Source: UBA2108 sp002713215 (GTDB lineage: Bacteria > Bacteroidota > Bacteroidia > Flavobacteriales_G > Salibacteraceae). From it: a DNA stretch of 64,000 bases. Below, piece by piece: positions 7,792 through 17,447 of this stretch; the first letter of the stretch is position 1, and the number at the start of each line of letters is the position of its first letter. The stretch covers positions 1 to 64,000 of the forward strand of contig CALAPY010000061.1 of assembly GCA_937891015.1 (NCBI GenBank). The letters run 5' to 3'. Below the pieces are notes generated by a model. That model was not told where the DNA came from. It did no database searches and worked only from the letters and a program-made list of their open reading frames with translations. Position numbers and translations under genes: made by a program.

Positions 7792-9150
7792 ATGACACAC
7801 CCAAAGAAAATTCTGATTGTGGCTGCTGTGCTGACTTCTATCTCAGCATTCACCCAAGCAGAAGAAAAGAAAACAGAATTTTCGCTAAAAGAGGCGCAAG
7901 ATTACGCCGTAGAAAATTCTTATTTTACCAGAAGCGCCATGATGGATGTTACCATGGCAGAACAGAAGGTAAAGGAAATTACAAGAGTTGGCTTGCCACA
8001 GGTTACAGGAAAGGCAGGATACAATCATTTTATTGATATTCCAACGCAGTTGGCTCCGGCCAATTCGTTTGACCCTAGTGCACCTGCCGATGAGTTTGTT
8101 GAGTTTCAGTTTGGAACCAAAAGCAATATGAACGCTGGCGTATATGTGAACCAAATGCTGTTTGACGGAGCGTATATTGTTGGCCTTAAAGCTTCCAAAA
8201 CGTATCGGGAATTGGCATATGCAAATGAGGCTAAAACCAAGGTTGAGATAAAACGTGATGTGGTTAAAGCCTATGGGTTGGCCATTGTTTCAGCTTTGAA
8301 TTTAACCTATGTAAAAGAGAACGAAGCAAAGCTTAAAAGTTTGGTTGAGGAAAACCAAGCCATGTACGATGCCGGATTTATGGAAGAAAAAGACCTGGAT
8401 CAAGTAAAGCTTTTGTTGCTTCAGACCCAAAGTGTTTTAATTGAAACTGAGAACAGCTATAAGGTTTCATTGGATATGTTGAAGTTTACCATGGGTAAGC
8501 CTATTGCTGAAGAAATTGTATTGACCGAGGACATTGAAAAGATTAAGGATCCCTTTGTTGCTAAAGAAGAAAACCTAAATGCAAGGCTTTCATTGTCAAC
8601 CCACGTTGATTACCGAAGAGCAACTGCGAACCTGGAATCCAAAAGCCTGAGTTTAAGCAATGAAAAAATGACCTACTATCCTAAACTTTATGGATTTTTA
8701 AACCTGGAAGGGAACTCATATGGGAATGAGTTTAATCATTTTTCAAGCGATGGAAAATGGTTTCCGACAACCATTGTTGGCGTACAATTGAATGTTCCCA
8801 TATTCACCAGTGGTCAACGCCATATGAAGGTACAACAGGCTAAGGTTGGTGTTGAACAAGCAGAATTGCAACTGAAACAAATGGAAGAAAGTTTATACCT
8901 GGACGTAGCCAATAAAAGAAATGCATACGAAGCAGCAATGAATAAGCTTGACAATAACAAACAGAACCTGGACTTATCCAGTCGAATCAAGGACCAAACC
9001 AGGGTAAAATATAAAGAAGGTATGAGCTCAAGCGTGGAGCTTACCCAAACTGAAAATCAATTCTTGCAGAGCCAGATAAACTATGTATTGTCAATGTATG
9101 ATGTAATTACTTCAAAAGCTGATTTGGACTATGCACTTGGAAAACTTTAA
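7792..9150 (+). CDS. TolC-family outer-membrane efflux channel
   Basis: A 452-residue outer-membrane factor with a signal peptide (residues about 1-23, ending TQA). Two related long helical halves form the trimeric channel and periplasmic tunnel typical of TolC proteins. Visible family features are the N-terminal LKEAQDYAVENSY segment, repeated long amphipathic helices, and a late KYKEGMSSSVELTQTENQFLQSQ segment that matches the usual end of the second repeat. It follows the regulator by 25 bases and precedes the adaptor, as in other Bacteroidota RND operons. It is the exit duct of the tripartite pump. Confidence 0.92.
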   Translation: MTHPKKILIVAAVLTSISAFTQAEEKKTEFSLKEAQDYAVENSYFTRSAMMDVTMAEQKVKEITRVGLPQVTGKAGYNHFIDIPTQLAPANSFDPSAPADEFVEFQFGTKSNMNAGVYVNQMLFDGAYIVGLKASKTYRELAYANEAKTKVEIKRDVVKAYGLAIVSALNLTYVKENEAKLKSLVEENQAMYDAGFMEEKDLDQVKLLLLQTQSVLIETENSYKVSLDMLKFTMGKPIAEEIVLTEDIEKIKDPFVAKEENLNARLSLSTHVDYRRATANLESKSLSLSNEKMTYYPKLYGFLNLEGNSYGNEFNHFSSDGKWFPTTIVGVQLNVPIFTSGQRHMKVQQAKVGVEQAELQLKQMEESLYLDVANKRNAYEAAMNKLDNNKQNLDLSSRIKDQTRVKYKEGMSSSVELTQTENQFLQSQINYVLSMYDVITSKADLDYALGKL

Positions 9151-9211
9151 GCGAATTAATAAGGCAAAAAACATAAATAAGAAAGTTAACAAACACTCAA
9201 TATACACTCAA

Positions 9212-10348
9212 ATGAAAAATTCAATACTAATAGCACTTGTAGCAGCGGTCGTAATGGCATGCGGAGGCGGTGCCGGAGAAAAAAGCGAACTGGATACGTT
9301 AATTGCTGAAAAGGATTCTTTGAAAAAAATCAAAGATGAACTGTCTGGAGCTATTGCAGAACTAGAAACGCAAATAAAAGATTTAGATACTACCAAAACG
9401 TTTACCCTGGTAACTACGGAAGCTGTAAGAAGGGAGAACTTTAAGCATTACTTTCAGGTTTATGGAACGGTAAAATCGGATCAAAACGCACAGATTTATT
9501 CTGAGGTTTCCGGAAAAATTATAACCATTAAGGTTAAGGAAGGAAATCGTGTTGCTAAAGGTCAGGTACTGGCAGTAATCGATGTTAGTGTAATGCGTGA
9601 GCAGGAGCAGGAACTAAAAACCCGATTGGAACTTGCAGAAACAACGTACCGGAAACAGAAAAAGCTTTGGGATCAGAATATAGGTTCTGAAATGCAATAC
9701 TTGCAAGCCAAGAGTAATCGCGATGCATTAAGAAGCAGCTTAAGTAGCCTGCAGACTCAAATGGCAATGGGTAACGTTAAGGCACCATTTTCAGGGGTTA
9801 TTGATGAAATATTTCCACGTGTAGGTGAAATGGCTATGCCTGGTTTTCCATTATTCAGGTTGGTTAATTTGGATGAGGTCTATATAAAAGCTGACGTCTC
9901 AGAAAGCTATTTAGGCAAAGTAAAAGAGGGAGATAAAGTCGTTGTTTCATTGCCTTCTGTTGGTACTAAACTAGAAAGCGACATTGAACGGACAGGACAG
10001 TACATCAACGAGGCAAACAGAACCTTTAAAATAAAAACGACGATCCAAAACAAAGACAAGATGCTGAAACCAAATATGGTTGCACTTCTTGAGATCGAAG
10101 ATTTTTCACGTGACTCTGCCATCGTAATTTCTTCTGACCTCATCCTTCAGGGTGCAGGAGGAACACAATACGTATATGTAGTTAACGGTACTAACGGAAT
10201 TGCGGTTGCTGAAAAAACACTGGTAGAAGTGGAAATGACCTATAAGGATAAAGCGCTTATTGCGAGTGGACTTACGGGTAATGAAAACCTGGTGAAGAAA
10301 GGCGCGAGAAGCATTCGAAACGGACAGCAAATTGAGGTGAAAAACTAG
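9212..10348 (+). CDS. RND efflux periplasmic adaptor (membrane fusion lipoprotein)
   Basis: A 378-residue membrane fusion protein that bridges the RND pump and the TolC channel. The start used is ATG 9212, which gives a lipoprotein signal with lipobox VMAC (C17) followed by GGG, so the protein should be lipid-anchored. A coiled coil covers about 24-50. The lipoyl/barrel-sandwich region (YSEVSGKIITIKVKEGNRVAKGQVLAVID) is followed by an alpha hairpin and the second lipoyl half (KAPFSGVIDEIFPRVGEM). The beta-barrel and membrane-proximal domains complete it. An upstream in-frame ATG at 9131 would bury the signal and overlap tolC, so I rejected it. Confidence 0.93.
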   Translation: MKNSILIALVAAVVMACGGGAGEKSELDTLIAEKDSLKKIKDELSGAIAELETQIKDLDTTKTFTLVTTEAVRRENFKHYFQVYGTVKSDQNAQIYSEVSGKIITIKVKEGNRVAKGQVLAVIDVSVMREQEQELKTRLELAETTYRKQKKLWDQNIGSEMQYLQAKSNRDALRSSLSSLQTQMAMGNVKAPFSGVIDEIFPRVGEMAMPGFPLFRLVNLDEVYIKADVSESYLGKVKEGDKVVVSLPSVGTKLESDIERTGQYINEANRTFKIKTTIQNKDKMLKPNMVALLEIEDFSRDSAIVISSDLILQGAGGTQYVYVVNGTNGIAVAEKTLVEVEMTYKDKALIASGLTGNENLVKKGARSIRNGQQIEVKN

Positions 10349-10376
10349 TTAAGACTCATTTTTAACCCCCTACACA

Positions 10377-13300
10377 ATGGAAGAAAAAGAAAACAAAGGG
10401 ATTCTAAAAGAGTTTAAACTCTCCAGTCTCTCACTTAAAAATAAGATGACGGTTTATGTAATAACCGCCATCACACTACTTGCAGGTCTAAGTACTTATA
10501 TGTCTATGCCTCGTGAGGCCTTTCCGGAGATAGTAATGCCACAGATTTATGTAGGTACTCCATATCCTGGAAACTCTTCAGCTGACATCGAAAAACTGAT
10601 TACGAGACCTCTTGAAAAAGAAATAAAATCAATTTCGGGAATTGATAAAATGACCTCAACGTCAGTTCAGGGTTATTCTACCATATTTATTGAATTTGAT
10701 TTTAGCATTACTCCAGAAGAGGCACTTAGAAAGGTTAAAGACAAGGTGGATCTCGCCAAAGGTGACCCCGATTTTCCTAATGATTTGCCTGCAGATCCGA
10801 ACGTATTTGAAATGAATATGTCGGAAATGATGCCGATTGTTAACATTAACCTATCCGGTGACTACTCGGTTGACCAGCTTAAAGAATATGCCGAATACTT
10901 AGAAGATAAAATCGAAGCTCTACCGGAAATTACGGAGGTAGACATTCGTGGGGTTACCGAAAAGGAAATGAAGATAAACGTGGACCTCGCCAAAATGGAG
11001 GCCATGGAAATTAGCTTCAACGATATTGCAAATGCAGTTAGGAATGAAAACATTACCATTTCTGGTGGTGATGTGCTTTCTGGGAATACAAGACGAACCG
11101 TTCGAGTTGTTGGTGATTTTATGGATGCGTCAGAACTTGAAGATGTAACTGTTAAACAAGAGGACTTCAACATTGTTTACCTAAGGGATATAGCGGAAGT
11201 TGTATTTGAAGAAGCGGAAAAAACCAGCTATGCTCGGGAGTACCAGAAACCAGTTGTAATGGTTGATGTTAAAAAACGGGGTGGCGAAAACTTAATTCAG
11301 GCATCGGAGTCGATCAACAAAATTATCGATGAGGCTAAGGGAAGCGTAATACCTGATAACGTAACCATAACACTCACCAATGACCAAAGTGATGACACCC
11401 GTAGAATGGTGAGCGAACTTGAAAACAGTATCATATTCGGTATGTTACTGGTTGTTTTGGTCCTCCTCTTTTTCCTGGGAATTAGAAATGCGCTTTTTGT
11501 TGGGATCGCTATTCCTTTAAGTATGTTGCTGTCCTTGTTCATTTTGGGATCTATGGGAATTACCTTAAACATTATGGTGTTATTCTCCTTGATTTTAGCA
11601 CTGGGAATGTTGGTGGACAATGGAATTGTTGTAGTGGAAAACATCTATCGTTTGATGGACGAAGAAGGAATGCCCGCTATGAAAGCGGCACGTTATGGAG
11701 TAGGTGAGGTAGCCATGCCAATTATTGCTTCTACAGCCACAACTCTTGCCGCCTTCCTTCCATTGGCAATTTGGCCAGGAATGATGGGTGAGTTTATGTT
11801 CTGGCTTCCAGTTACTTTAATGACGGTATTGGGTTCTTCACTTTTTGTGGCGCTGGTGATTAACCCGGTGCTGACATCGGTATTGATGAAGGTGGAAGAG
11901 AAGAAATCTAACCCACGAAAATTGGCAATCGTAGGAATATCTATGATTCTGTTTGGAATATTAATGAGACTTGGCGGGGCTTTAACATTTGGCAGCTTGC
12001 TAATAATAGGTGGGGTAATTGGATTCCTCAACTATTATATTCTTTCACCTGGTACCAAATGGTTTCAAAACAAATTCCTCCCATTATTGGAGAACATATA
12101 CAACGGGTTCATTGGAATTGCCTTAAAAAGAAAGAATCCTATTTGGTTCTTTATTGGCACCATCGTCTTTTTTATTGTTTCGATTGTTCTATTGGCAGTG
12201 GCAACACCTAAGGTGATTTTCTTCCCAATAGGTCAGCCGAAGTATGTAAACATTTTTATTGAGGCTCCAATAGGCACCGATATCGAAGAGACGAATGTGA
12301 TTACCAAAGAACTTGAATCCCGAATCCTGGAATATGGAAAACGATATGAGGATACTACTGGAGCACCGGTTAAGGGTACGGGAAGAAACTTCCTGATCAA
12401 ATCTGTTATTGCTCAGGTGGGAGAAGGAACTTCCGATCCTTCACAGGGTCCATCCATGGCAAACACTCCTCATAAGGGACGAATTACTGTGAGTTTTGTT
12501 GAATTTCAATTCAGAAGAGGGATCCAAACTTCTGATGTAATGGAAGACATGAGGAAAATTGTAAAAGGAATTCCCGGGGTTCAGGTAACCGTTGATAAAA
12601 ACAACGATGGACCTCCCGTTGGAAAACCGATTACAATTGAAATAACCGGAGATGATTACGATAACCTGATCGCTCAGGCCGAAAGCGTTAAGAGTTTTAT
12701 TGATGAACGAAACATAGGTGGTATTGAAGAGCTTAAGTTGGACGTTGAAGTTGGAAAACCGGAATATATCATCGAGGTAGATCGTAAAAAGGCAAGGCGA
12801 TTTAATGTATCTACATATCAAATCGGGTCGACTTTAAGAACCGCTCTTTTCGGTCAGGAGGTGTCAACCTTTAAAGATGGTGAAGATGACTATGATATAG
12901 TAATCAGGTTGAAGGACGATTACCGATATGATGCAGATTTATTGATGGATCAGAAGATAACTTTCCGCGATCAAACCAACGGGCAAATTCGTCAGATTCC
13001 AATTTCTTCTATTGCAACTGCACGAAAAACCTCTACTTATAGTTCTGTAAAAAGAAAGGACATGAACAGAATGATCACCATTGCGTCTAACGTTCTTGAT
13101 GGCTATAATGCGAATGAGGTAGTTGCGGAAATTAAGAAAGTAGTGGCGGAGTATGATCTTCCGGAAGAGAATACACTGGCCTTTGCCGGAGAGCAGGAAG
13201 AACAGCAAAAAGAATCAGCCTTCTTAATGAGTGCTTTGTTAATCGCAGTTTTCTTGATATTCCTAATTATCGTATCTCAGTTCAATTCGTTGAGTACACC

Positions 13301-13838
13301 AGTAATTATAGTTGGGTCTGTGGTTTTCTCACTTATTGGTGTATTCCTTGGCTTGGTAATCTTCCAAATGGACTTTGTGATTATCATGACCATGATCGGG
13401 ATTATTTCCTTGGCGGGAATTGTGGTAAATAATGCGATTGTACTTATTGACTATACCAATTTGGTAATTGCAAGAAGAATAAAAGAACTTGGAATTGATG
13501 TTGAGAAAGGTGAAAAGCTTTCCGTTCCTGAGGTAATCAAATGTGTTGCGGAAGGAGGAAAAACGCGTTTACGTCCGGTATTGTTAACGGCAATTACAAC
13601 GGTCTTAGGATTGCTTCCATTAGCAACCGGTATGAATATCGATTTCTTTGGATTCCTGAAAACCGGAAACCCCGATATTTATTTGGGTGGAGAAAATGTA
13701 ATGTTCTGGGGACCTATGAGCTGGACCATTATTTTCGGTCTGATCTTCGCCACCTTCTTAACTCTCATTATAGTACCGGTGATGTACTACTTGCTGATTC
13801 GCTTTAAATATGCGATAGGAGTTAGAGCAAGAGGATAG
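10377..13838 (+). CDS. RND-superfamily inner-membrane efflux pump
   Basis: A 1153-residue pump of the AcrB/HAE1 type with 12 predicted helices and two large periplasmic loops. It is longer than AcrB (about 1049), with an extra hydrophobic insert near residues 515-570 between the two halves. TM4 carries GMLVDNGIVVVEN: D414 corresponds to AcrB Asp407, but the next residue is N415 where AcrB has Asp408. TM10 has AGIVVNNAIVLIDYTN. This D-N pairing occurs in a branch of RND pumps common in Bacteroidota. It is the last gene of the tetR operon and is followed by a strong terminator. The substrate is unknown. Confidence 0.93.
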   Translation: MEEKENKGILKEFKLSSLSLKNKMTVYVITAITLLAGLSTYMSMPREAFPEIVMPQIYVGTPYPGNSSADIEKLITRPLEKEIKSISGIDKMTSTSVQGYSTIFIEFDFSITPEEALRKVKDKVDLAKGDPDFPNDLPADPNVFEMNMSEMMPIVNINLSGDYSVDQLKEYAEYLEDKIEALPEITEVDIRGVTEKEMKINVDLAKMEAMEISFNDIANAVRNENITISGGDVLSGNTRRTVRVVGDFMDASELEDVTVKQEDFNIVYLRDIAEVVFEEAEKTSYAREYQKPVVMVDVKKRGGENLIQASESINKIIDEAKGSVIPDNVTITLTNDQSDDTRRMVSELENSIIFGMLLVVLVLLFFLGIRNALFVGIAIPLSMLLSLFILGSMGITLNIMVLFSLILALGMLVDNGIVVVENIYRLMDEEGMPAMKAARYGVGEVAMPIIASTATTLAAFLPLAIWPGMMGEFMFWLPVTLMTVLGSSLFVALVINPVLTSVLMKVEEKKSNPRKLAIVGISMILFGILMRLGGALTFGSLLIIGGVIGFLNYYILSPGTKWFQNKFLPLLENIYNGFIGIALKRKNPIWFFIGTIVFFIVSIVLLAVATPKVIFFPIGQPKYVNIFIEAPIGTDIEETNVITKELESRILEYGKRYEDTTGAPVKGTGRNFLIKSVIAQVGEGTSDPSQGPSMANTPHKGRITVSFVEFQFRRGIQTSDVMEDMRKIVKGIPGVQVTVDKNNDGPPVGKPITIEITGDDYDNLIAQAESVKSFIDERNIGGIEELKLDVEVGKPEYIIEVDRKKARRFNVSTYQIGSTLRTALFGQEVSTFKDGEDDYDIVIRLKDDYRYDADLLMDQKITFRDQTNGQIRQIPISSIATARKTSTYSSVKRKDMNRMITIASNVLDGYNANEVVAEIKKVVAEYDLPEENTLAFAGEQEEQQKESAFLMSALLIAVFLIFLIIVSQFNSLSTPVIIVGSVVFSLIGVFLGLVIFQMDFVIIMTMIGIISLAGIVVNNAIVLIDYTNLVIARRIKELGIDVEKGEKLSVPEVIKCVAEGGKTRLRPVLLTAITTVLGLLPLATGMNIDFFGFLKTGNPDIYLGGENVMFWGPMSWTIIFGLIFATFLTLIIVPVMYYLLIRFKYAIGVRARG

Positions 13839-13859
13839 TAGTATTACATACTCATTATT

Positions 13860-13901
13860 AAAACCCCATTCCTTTATTGGTTTGGGGTTTTTTGTTTTTT
13901 T
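13860..13901 (+). terminator. Rho-independent terminator of the RND efflux operon
   Basis: A 9-bp stem (AAAACCCCA at 13860-13868 with TGGGGTTTT at 13883-13891) and a 14-base loop, followed by a T-rich tract (TTGTTTTTTT). It lies 22 bases after the RND stop and just before the convergent end of gene A. Confidence 0.85.
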
Positions 13902-13912
13902 GAGGTATTTCC

Positions 13913-15661
13913 TCATTCAATTGGCAATTCTGCAATCTTAAATCTTCCTGCCTTACTCCCGTAAAACAATACCTTATCATTATGAAGTAGTGTAGTGTTA
14001 GCAGAAATTTGGTACTTTGCTCCTCGACCGCTTACAATTATTTGGTTCTTTGGCAATCCCGAATTAGGAATGCTAGTTCTATAGAGCGCTAAATATTTTG
14101 AGTTTCTCTTTGTAGGATACATCCATCTCTTTCCAGTATATAAAGAATCAAAAAGAATTTCGTTCTTAGTATTATTCCAATAAAAAATACTTATACCTCT
14201 AACTTCAGGCACTACCGAGTAACCTCTCAATGCTGCCTGCCCAAGCAATCCTTTACAACTTCCATCTACACATTCCGAATCATAAAATTTAGGGATTAGT
14301 ATACTTGTTTCAAGTTTAAAATCTTCATTTAGGCGATATATAATGGCATCTCCAAATAAACCATCTGGTCCCAAAGAGACAATATCTGGAGGTGAAGTAT
14401 GTAGCTTCAAATGGTTGTAATTGTATTCAGAAATTACAAAGTATTTTTTTCCTACTTGCAGAAAGTCTTTAAAAACCCAATCTTTTAATGTGTACTTACC
14501 ATTTACATACCTCCATAAAGGATAATAGTTTTCCTCACTTTTCACCTTTCTAATTTTTTCAATCTGATGCTTTGGTGCTGGATTTACGGATTGCACAGTC
14601 ATTTTACCATCGCTGGAAAATTCGACAATTGCAAACCCTGTACATACGCTTGTATTATTTTTACTATCACCATATACAATACAAAATACATTACTTCTTT
14701 GCTCTGAATTTATTGGCTGCAAAATTGAAATTTCGTTTATGGTGGTATCTTTTTCTTTTAGAAAAGATAGGATAGGTACTGAATACAAAATATCTGAGTT
14801 TAGAGGTAAAAAGAGGTATTCTTTTTCTTCATATTTAATCGAATACTCAGCAAATGGACCAGCATTTATCGTTGGTGTATACTCCTCTTCAGAACTTGTG
14901 GTGTCGGAGTAATCCCCTGAAGAAACGGTAAAAAGGTTAGTGGAAACCTTTACTCCTTTAACATTTCTCGAAGTACAAAGTAGATTCCCATCGTTATTCA
15001 ATACGAACCCATTTTTGTACCAGTTGAAAAATTCCTTTGGTTTAGAAAATGAATACTCGAATTTGGATAGTTCGTTTCCCGTATTATCATAGACCGAACA
15101 AGAATATTTATATCGAACCGAGTCTTCTTCAATTTTTTCAGCTGGATTACCTGAACGCAAATGAAACCCAATTGCAAACAGTTCCTTATTTGGTGAAACT
15201 GATATATGAAGTTTTGAAACTCTTGAACCTCTTCCGATATTTTGTTCTAAAAAGAGTTCGCCATCAGCCTCCATTTTTAAACTATTACAGTTAATCTTAT
15301 ACAAATAATAATTCATCCCTTTTATTTCTTTATTCGCGGCTCTAGAGATGTAGTAATAAAAGCCATCTACATAAAAATGGCTAACGGGAACGGCATTTAG
15401 CTTGGCATAATACCTCTCCATATTATAGGTAGCTGAATTAGCGACTGAGCCAATTTTGTTGATGTGGTTTATTTTTAAATAAAACTTATCTCTATAAACC
15501 TGAAAAACCACACCTTCTGAAGTTTTCTTTAGTTCATAAGGAATATTATCTCCTTTCTCCTCCATGCCCCATTTAAGTTCTGGCTTTTGTTGTGCCACTA
15601 GACTAATAACGGCAAGAAATAAAATACATGTTAGTAATGATCGGATATAAATGCAATTCAT
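13913..15661 (-). CDS. Secreted protein of unknown function, paralogue A
   Basis: A 582-residue protein I do not recognise. A signal peptide covers residues 1-23 (ending LVAQ). The mature part is rich in beta strands and aromatics, with no transmembrane segment and no sorting domain at the C terminus. It is a paralogue of gene B next door: both have a Cys pair in a C..(S)C.GL....A...GYS segment (here SECVDGSCKGLLGQAALRGYS, around residue 470), a following I.YWNNTKNEI-type strand, and a GRFK(I/L)A..P end. Repeated strand-turn patterns would suit a beta propeller, but this is not proven. Base composition is more AT-rich than its neighbours. Confidence 0.7.
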   Translation of the reverse strand: MNCIYIRSLLTCILFLAVISLVAQQKPELKWGMEEKGDNIPYELKKTSEGVVFQVYRDKFYLKINHINKIGSVANSATYNMERYYAKLNAVPVSHFYVDGFYYYISRAANKEIKGMNYYLYKINCNSLKMEADGELFLEQNIGRGSRVSKLHISVSPNKELFAIGFHLRSGNPAEKIEEDSVRYKYSCSVYDNTGNELSKFEYSFSKPKEFFNWYKNGFVLNNDGNLLCTSRNVKGVKVSTNLFTVSSGDYSDTTSSEEEYTPTINAGPFAEYSIKYEEKEYLFLPLNSDILYSVPILSFLKEKDTTINEISILQPINSEQRSNVFCIVYGDSKNNTSVCTGFAIVEFSSDGKMTVQSVNPAPKHQIEKIRKVKSEENYYPLWRYVNGKYTLKDWVFKDFLQVGKKYFVISEYNYNHLKLHTSPPDIVSLGPDGLFGDAIIYRLNEDFKLETSILIPKFYDSECVDGSCKGLLGQAALRGYSVVPEVRGISIFYWNNTKNEILFDSLYTGKRWMYPTKRNSKYLALYRTSIPNSGLPKNQIIVSGRGAKYQISANTTLLHNDKVLFYGSKAGRFKIAELPIE

Positions 15662-15681
15662 GTAATACGAAGTTCTGTTCC

Positions 15682-15689
15682 CAAATGTA
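15682..15689 (-). promoter_or_regulatory. -7 promoter element of gene A
   Basis: TACATTTG on the minus strand, 20 bases before the ATG at 15661. It lies outside the 62-bp duplicated block. Confidence 0.55.
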
Positions 15690-15700
15690 TTATTTACTCA

Positions 15701-15762
15701 TTTACCACTCCTCCCAATTATTTTTCCCTACTCCAACATTCAAATTACCTTTGAATCATGTC
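15701..15762 (+). repeat. 62-bp direct repeat, copy 1
   Basis: Identical base for base to 17448-17509. It contains a plus-strand -7 element (TACCTTTG, 15746-15753) and runs into the start codon and first codons of the PH-gene remnant at 15758. Confidence 0.95.
15746..15753 (+). promoter_or_regulatory. -7 promoter element in repeat copy 1
   Basis: TACCTTTG, four bases before the ATG at 15758. It is an exact copy of the PH-gene promoter and now drives, at most, a 31-codon remnant that is antisense to the 3' end of gene B. Confidence 0.5.
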
Positions 15763-15853
15763 AGAAAATGAAGTGATCTTTACGGCAACAATCAAGATTG
15801 AGAAGCGAAGTACAGGCTCCGACTTTTTTAGAAAGGGTATTTTGCAAGCTTAA
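15758..15853 (+). pseudogene. 5' remnant of a duplicated PH-domain gene
   Basis: A 31-codon reading frame whose first eight residues (MSENEVIF) match the start of the intact PH gene at 17505 (MSESKVIF). The DNA of the first codons agrees at about 18 of 22 bases after the identical 62-bp block. Similarity fades after about residue 16, and the frame runs into the 3' end of gene B on the opposite strand. It is best read as the truncated copy left by a tandem duplication with one breakpoint inside the PH gene. Whether the short peptide is made is unknown. Confidence 0.6.
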
Positions 15854-17408
15854 ACCGACCAGTTGCTGAAGAACGTCTATGAGCCCTGAAATAGATATAG
15901 TTTTCGTGTAATACGCCGTGATTTAATAACAAAGAATATTTTGATGACAAATAAGATCCCATATTATAAAATTTGGGTCTGGTTTGTTCATTGTTAATCT
16001 CTACGCTATACATACAAATTTTTTCTTTATACATCGTAGGAACATGATGGATTACTCTTTCTTCGGTTGGAGTATCTATCATATGTATTTCGTTATTTGA
16101 GTTTCCCCAAAAGAACAACATTATTTTAGAATTCTGATTGAACATCGAATAACCAGCAACATTGGCGGTTGATTGAAGTCCCGCACAATTACTTAGATCA
16201 CATCCACTAGCAAATAACTTAGGAATAATATGGTATTTGTAATCACTGAAATCAGAGTTGAACTGGAAAACTACCAGTTCCCCATCGCGAAAAACAGAGC
16301 CCATGTTATAAGGACTAAACGAAGAACTCCTATGATTGTATTCTAGAAAAAGAACAAATGTTTCATCAAGCTTTTCAAACTCAGAAACCTTCCAATTGAA
16401 TAATTGTACTTCTTCTCTTTCGGTACGTCTAATGCAATCCCTAGATTCTTCGTATCTAGTATTGGAAATTATTTGAGTAAGCTCTTTTGGAATCCTAAAC
16501 TCAGTCAATACATTACAATCTCCATTTTGGGAAAAGTTGCAAATAACTATTCCGGTTTGAAACCGACGATCTCGATCTTCAGAATAAGTAAAACAGACAT
16601 AGTTCTTATTCCCGTTAAAAACTCTGATGTTGTTAATTTCATGGAATGAAGCATTAAACTCCAAAATCTTTTCAGAAATTCCACATTGTTTTATTTGACT
16701 AGATTGAGGTGTAAGTTGAAGGATTTTCTTTTTAAGCTCGTGTCTAAAAAACACATATCCGTCATTCGTAATTTGAGCAAGGGTTTGAACGTTTCTTACA
16801 TAATCTTTATGGCCTTCCAAATCAACTTCTCCAGAATAGATCTTATTTGCAGTAGCATCATAAACGGTTCCAACAAAAGTAAAAGCATAATCAGCCCTTG
16901 ATAAGGGTTTCCTAGTGAGTTTATTATGGCCTATAAAGAACTTGCTTTCATCTGGCGACACAGTGTAAAATATTTTATCTACGTTTTTATGGCGCACAAA
17001 ATCTTGAGAAAAGAGTTTTTCCTCATGAACCTCGATTTCTAAACTGGTAGAATTAATTCTAGTATGGCGATAAACGAATTCCTCTCTTTCATAATTCCTG
17101 TGTTTAGATATAAGGATAAAAAAATTATTTGTTTTGATTACGAACTCCTCCAAACTTCCTTTCACTATTCGGCCAAACTCGTACGTTTTATCCATCAGAA
17201 CATTATTTTCTTCGTCGACTTTTTGTATTCTAAGAAAATCGTTTCCATGAAAAACTTTGGTAAGAACTCCTTTTTCATCAACAAGCAATTCACAACGTAA
17301 GTTTAGCTTATCATGGTTCTCACTCCAAACTATGTTGGAGTCAGTTTTAACTTGACCCAATAGCACTAAAGACAATGACAAAGAAATTATAGTTAAGGTT
17401 GTTTTCAT
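15828..17408 (-). CDS. Secreted protein of unknown function, paralogue B
   Basis: A protein of about 526 residues, not recognised. I start it at ATG 17408, which gives a clean signal peptide (MKTTLTIISLSLSLVLLGQ); an ATG at 17447 would add 13 residues in front and lies upstream of the promoter element. It is homologous to gene A along its length. Shared features are the SGCDLSNCAGLQSTANVAGYS Cys segment, the FFWGNSNNEI strand after it and the GRFKLAKYPF end. Identity looks low, about a quarter to a third by eye, so the copies are old. It is likely exported to the periplasm or cell surface. Confidence 0.7.
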   Translation of the reverse strand: MKTTLTIISLSLSLVLLGQVKTDSNIVWSENHDKLNLRCELLVDEKGVLTKVFHGNDFLRIQKVDEENNVLMDKTYEFGRIVKGSLEEFVIKTNNFFILISKHRNYEREEFVYRHTRINSTSLEIEVHEEKLFSQDFVRHKNVDKIFYTVSPDESKFFIGHNKLTRKPLSRADYAFTFVGTVYDATANKIYSGEVDLEGHKDYVRNVQTLAQITNDGYVFFRHELKKKILQLTPQSSQIKQCGISEKILEFNASFHEINNIRVFNGNKNYVCFTYSEDRDRRFQTGIVICNFSQNGDCNVLTEFRIPKELTQIISNTRYEESRDCIRRTEREEVQLFNWKVSEFEKLDETFVLFLEYNHRSSSFSPYNMGSVFRDGELVVFQFNSDFSDYKYHIIPKLFASGCDLSNCAGLQSTANVAGYSMFNQNSKIMLFFWGNSNNEIHMIDTPTEERVIHHVPTMYKEKICMYSVEINNEQTRPKFYNMGSYLSSKYSLLLNHGVLHENYIYFRAHRRSSATGRFKLAKYPF

Positions 17409-17428
17409 TCTAACTGTAGATAGAAAAG

Positions 17429-17436
17429 CAAACTTA
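17429..17436 (-). promoter_or_regulatory. -7 promoter element of gene B
   Basis: TAAGTTTG on the minus strand fits TAnnTTTG, 20 bases before the ATG at 17408. It supports that start over the one at 17447. Confidence 0.5.
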
Positions 17437-17447
17437 ATGCTAATCAT

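Noticed and set aside
9131..9211. Longer start for the RND adaptor
   Set aside because: It would overlap tolC and place 27 residues before an otherwise clean lipoprotein signal.
10862..12821. Several open frames of 100-126 codons antisense to the RND pump
   Set aside because: They follow the codon structure of the pump gene on the other strand and have low-complexity, unconserved-looking translations.
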